Shown here: piece by piece, positions 62,202 to 64,000 of the stretch
How positions within the stretch are numbered: position 1 is the first letter of the stretch
Layout: every line of letters starts with the position of its first letter
Assembly: GCA_028696185.1 (NCBI GenBank)
Contig: JAQVHL010000001.1
Span: 1-64,000 of the forward strand
Direction: 5' to 3'
Length of the DNA stretch: 64,000 nt
DNA from: Halothiobacillaceae bacterium
GTDB lineage: Bacteria > Pseudomonadota > Gammaproteobacteria > Halothiobacillales > Halothiobacillaceae
Notes under the pieces: generated by a model
Seen by the model: only the letters and a program-made list of their open reading frames with translations
Database searches by the model: none
What the model was told of the DNA's origin: nothing
Translations under genes and position numbers: made by a program

Positions 62202-62747
62202 ATGGTCAGGGCAGACACCGCGTTTGATTACTTCAGGGAAATCGATCGCCTTGCGGCACGCAATGCTGCCGGCATGCCCAAGCGCAAGGACCCCGGCAAG
62301 CTGTGGCAGGGTTTGGTCTACAAGGTTGGAGATGCCACGTTGGTCACTCCCCTGGACCAGATTGCTGCGATCCTGCCCGTTCCCCGACTCGTGCGGGTGC
62401 CGGGCGCCAAGCCGTGGGCGCTGGGGGTGGCGAACGTGCGTGGCAGTTTGACTGCGCTGTTCGATATGCACGGCTTCCTTTACGGCAGCAATATACTTCA
62501 GGACAGACGTTCTACCGTTCTGGTCTGCAAGAGCGATCAGCTCAATGCGGCGCTGATTGTCAGTGCTTCGCTTGGATTGAGAAATTTTCTGGAAAGTGCC
62601 CGTGAGCCGAGCCGCAACCGCGAGCCGGCCCTGGCGGCCTGCGTCGAATACGACGTCAGGGACGGGCAGTCCGTCTATCCCGTTTTCGATTTCGCTCGGC
62701 TCTACGTTACCCCATCGTTCCGCGATGTGGTGGCGAAGGAAAACTGA
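62202..62747 (+). CDS. pilI: CheW-like coupling protein PilI
   Basis: Predicted 181-residue scaffold protein that couples PilJ to the ChpA kinase. The CheW domain (about 35-175) shows GLVYKVGDATLVTPLDQIAAILPVP, VPGAKPWALGVANVRGSLTALFDM with the conserved glycine-arginine part, and SVYPVFDFARL. The N-terminus FDYFREIDRLAARNAAGMP is typical of PilI. The GGAAG upstream gives a good ribosome site about six bases before the ATG at 62202. Confidence 0.94.
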   Translation: MVRADTAFDYFREIDRLAARNAAGMPKRKDPGKLWQGLVYKVGDATLVTPLDQIAAILPVPRLVRVPGAKPWALGVANVRGSLTALFDMHGFLYGSNILQDRRSTVLVCKSDQLNAALIVSASLGLRNFLESAREPSRNREPALAACVEYDVRDGQSVYPVFDFARLYVTPSFRDVVAKEN

Positions 62748-62809
62748 GTGGTCGCGTTCGGGGCTGTGGCTACGAATAATGACATATGTCAAGCATGTGA
62801 GAGGATGAC

Positions 62810-64000
62810 ATGAGACTGGGCGGTAACTTGGTTGGAAAAGCGCACAGCGCGTGGCTGATTCCACTGATCGTGGCGGCCGGGGTTCTCTTTCTCGGGACCG
62901 TCGGTACGTTCACCTTCGTGGCCATGACCGAACAGCAGTACCTGGAGCGACGACTGCTTTCGACCCAGGTCGAGCGTCTGGGGCAGGACATCACCATCAA
63001 CGTACTGCGCGCCGTGCGCGGTAACGAAAAAGCCTTCGCGGACCTGACCACCGAACAGCAGTCCATGAAGTCCCAGCTCACCATGCTCAAATCCGGGAAT
63101 CCGGCCACAGGGCTTGGCGCACTGCCGCAGGATCACATGGCGGCGTTCCAGGATATGGAAGGCTCATGGAAGCTGCTCGATACCCAGCTCAACGGGGTTC
63201 TTTCAGGCAAGGAAGCCATTGTAGGCGTTGCCGAGATTTCCAAAGGCATTACCCGCTTCCTGCCGGATCTGCTCGCGGCCTCGGATGAGGTCGTTCAGCG
63301 CCTGGTGCAGAGTGGCGCTGACTCCTCGCAGATTTACGTGGCAACCCGGCAGCTCATGCTGATCGAACGCATCCGCATCACGCTTTCCGAAATTCTCAGC
63401 GGAAGCGAGGAAGCCGTGACCGCTGCCGACCGTTTCGGACGCGACGTCGCACTGTTTGGTCGGGTGCTTGATGGCATGCTGCAGGGCGATGCCATGCTGG
63501 GGCTGCAGCGTGTATCCGATGAGGGCGCGCGTGCCAAGCTGCGCGATGTGGCGGTACTCTTCTCCACTCTCAACCAGAGCGTGAATGAACTGCTCTCCCG
63601 CGCTCCGGATCTGCTGGCGGCCAACCAGTCGTCACTGCGTGCCGACGAAATCTCCCGAGCCTTTGGTCAGCGCAGTTCCAGCTTCAAGGATTCGATGGTC
63701 GCAGACTATGACTCGTTGTCTGTCTACTCCTTCGTCGGTTTCGCACTCGGTGGTCTGACCGTGATCGTCATGATCGCCCTGGGTTTTGGTCTGGTAAGCG
63801 ACACCCGTCGCCGTCTGGAAGAAACCGAGGCGCAGAACCAGCGTAACCAGCAGGCGATCCTGCGACTTCTCGACGAGATGATGACCCTGGCTGACGGTGA
63901 CCTGACCGTGCATGCCACGGTGACCGAGGATATCACCGGCGCGATTGCGGACTCCGTGAACTACGCGATCGATGCACTGCGTGAGCTCGTATCCACGATC
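62810..64000 (+). CDS. pilJ: PilJ methyl-accepting chemotaxis protein (partial)
   Basis: First 397 residues of a transmembrane chemoreceptor, running off the window end. TM1 is at about 15-37 (AWLIPLIVAAGVLFLGTVG), a helical periplasmic domain follows (about 38-295) with the PilJ-type pattern (LTTEQQSMKSQLTMLKSG, APDLLAANQSS), TM2 lies at about 304-328 (VGFALGGLTVIVMIALGFGLV), then a HAMP-like linker (DEMMTLADGDLTVHATVTEDITG). The signalling tip is outside the window. The ATG at 62810 follows GAGAGGATGAC. PilJ senses surface or pilus-linked signals and drives ChpA. Confidence 0.93.
   Translation, partial: MRLGGNLVGKAHSAWLIPLIVAAGVLFLGTVGTFTFVAMTEQQYLERRLLSTQVERLGQDITINVLRAVRGNEKAFADLTTEQQSMKSQLTMLKSGNPATGLGALPQDHMAAFQDMEGSWKLLDTQLNGVLSGKEAIVGVAEISKGITRFLPDLLAASDEVVQRLVQSGADSSQIYVATRQLMLIERIRITLSEILSGSEEAVTAADRFGRDVALFGRVLDGMLQGDAMLGLQRVSDEGARAKLRDVAVLFSTLNQSVNELLSRAPDLLAANQSSLRADEISRAFGQRSSSFKDSMVADYDSLSVYSFVGFALGGLTVIVMIALGFGLVSDTRRRLEETEAQNQRNQQAILRLLDEMMTLADGDLTVHATVTEDITGAIADSVNYAIDALRELVSTI

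Overview
This 64 kb window is dense chromosomal DNA of high GC content (roughly mid-60s percent by eye). Nearly all genes have recognisable core or housekeeping families. The gene set points to a gammaproteobacterium: dusB-fis, gmk-rpoZ-spoT, an APH-type thrB beside polA, and the block algH-ruvX-pyrR-pyrB-pyrC' / tonB / gshB / pilGHIJ, whose order matches the PA0401-PA0411 region of Pseudomonas aeruginosa as I remember it. The Acidithiobacillus-type glutamate-cysteine ligase, the DUF3240-bearing heavy-metal RND operon and the added apbE suggest a Chromatiales/Ectothiorhodospiraceae-like relative rather than Pseudomonas. This placement is inference from gene content.

Layout. 1-901: an array of a dispersed, hairpin-rich non-coding repeat. 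902-7356: a ferritin-like lipoprotein (DUF2202), then a four-gene translationally coupled heavy-metal efflux operon (TolC-like, adaptor, CzcA/CusA-type pump, DUF3240). 7401-13334: an exported protein, the helicase HrpA, a DUF4124 protein and a small membrane protein. 13335-13771: an inverted repeat copy and a decayed duplicate of the DUF4124 gene 3' end. 13772-21658: kdpABCDE on the minus strand, followed by an AT-rich gap. 22153-26929: tpm, ridA, spoT, rpoZ, gmk and a glycine-zipper lipoprotein. 27046-32385: TerC and a second RND pump. 32408-37605: HDOD protein, tRNA-Leu(CAA), DUF3301-purT, a diguanylate cyclase, DUF423 and PA3496-like proteins. 37845-43094: a tightly packed seven-gene run, LOG-DUF2782-thrB-dctQ-dctM-dusB-fis. 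43210-52519: polA, the operon motA-motB-HIT-GGDEF/EAL, tatD-tcdA. 52568-61054: pyr genes, ruvX, algH, tonB, apbE, gshB, gshA. 61344-64000: pilG, pilH, pilI and the start of pilJ.

How it works together. Potassium uptake (Kdp), metal export, second RND efflux and TerC form an ion and stress-handling theme. SpoT with omega, a diguanylate cyclase with an inhibitory site, and a GGDEF/EAL protein co-transcribed with a stator pair supply (p)ppGpp and c-di-GMP signalling. The Pil-Chp chemosensory genes, together with a TonB3-like protein next door, point to type IV pilus control.

I found no CRISPR array, transposase, prophage or defence island. The most unusual structure is the dispersed repeat. Its copies differ in sequence but keep the same stems through paired substitutions. 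Other points of note are a catalytically dead dihydroorotase, a TRAP permease pair lacking its binding protein inside the thrB-dusB-fis run, and the decayed DUF4124 duplicate.
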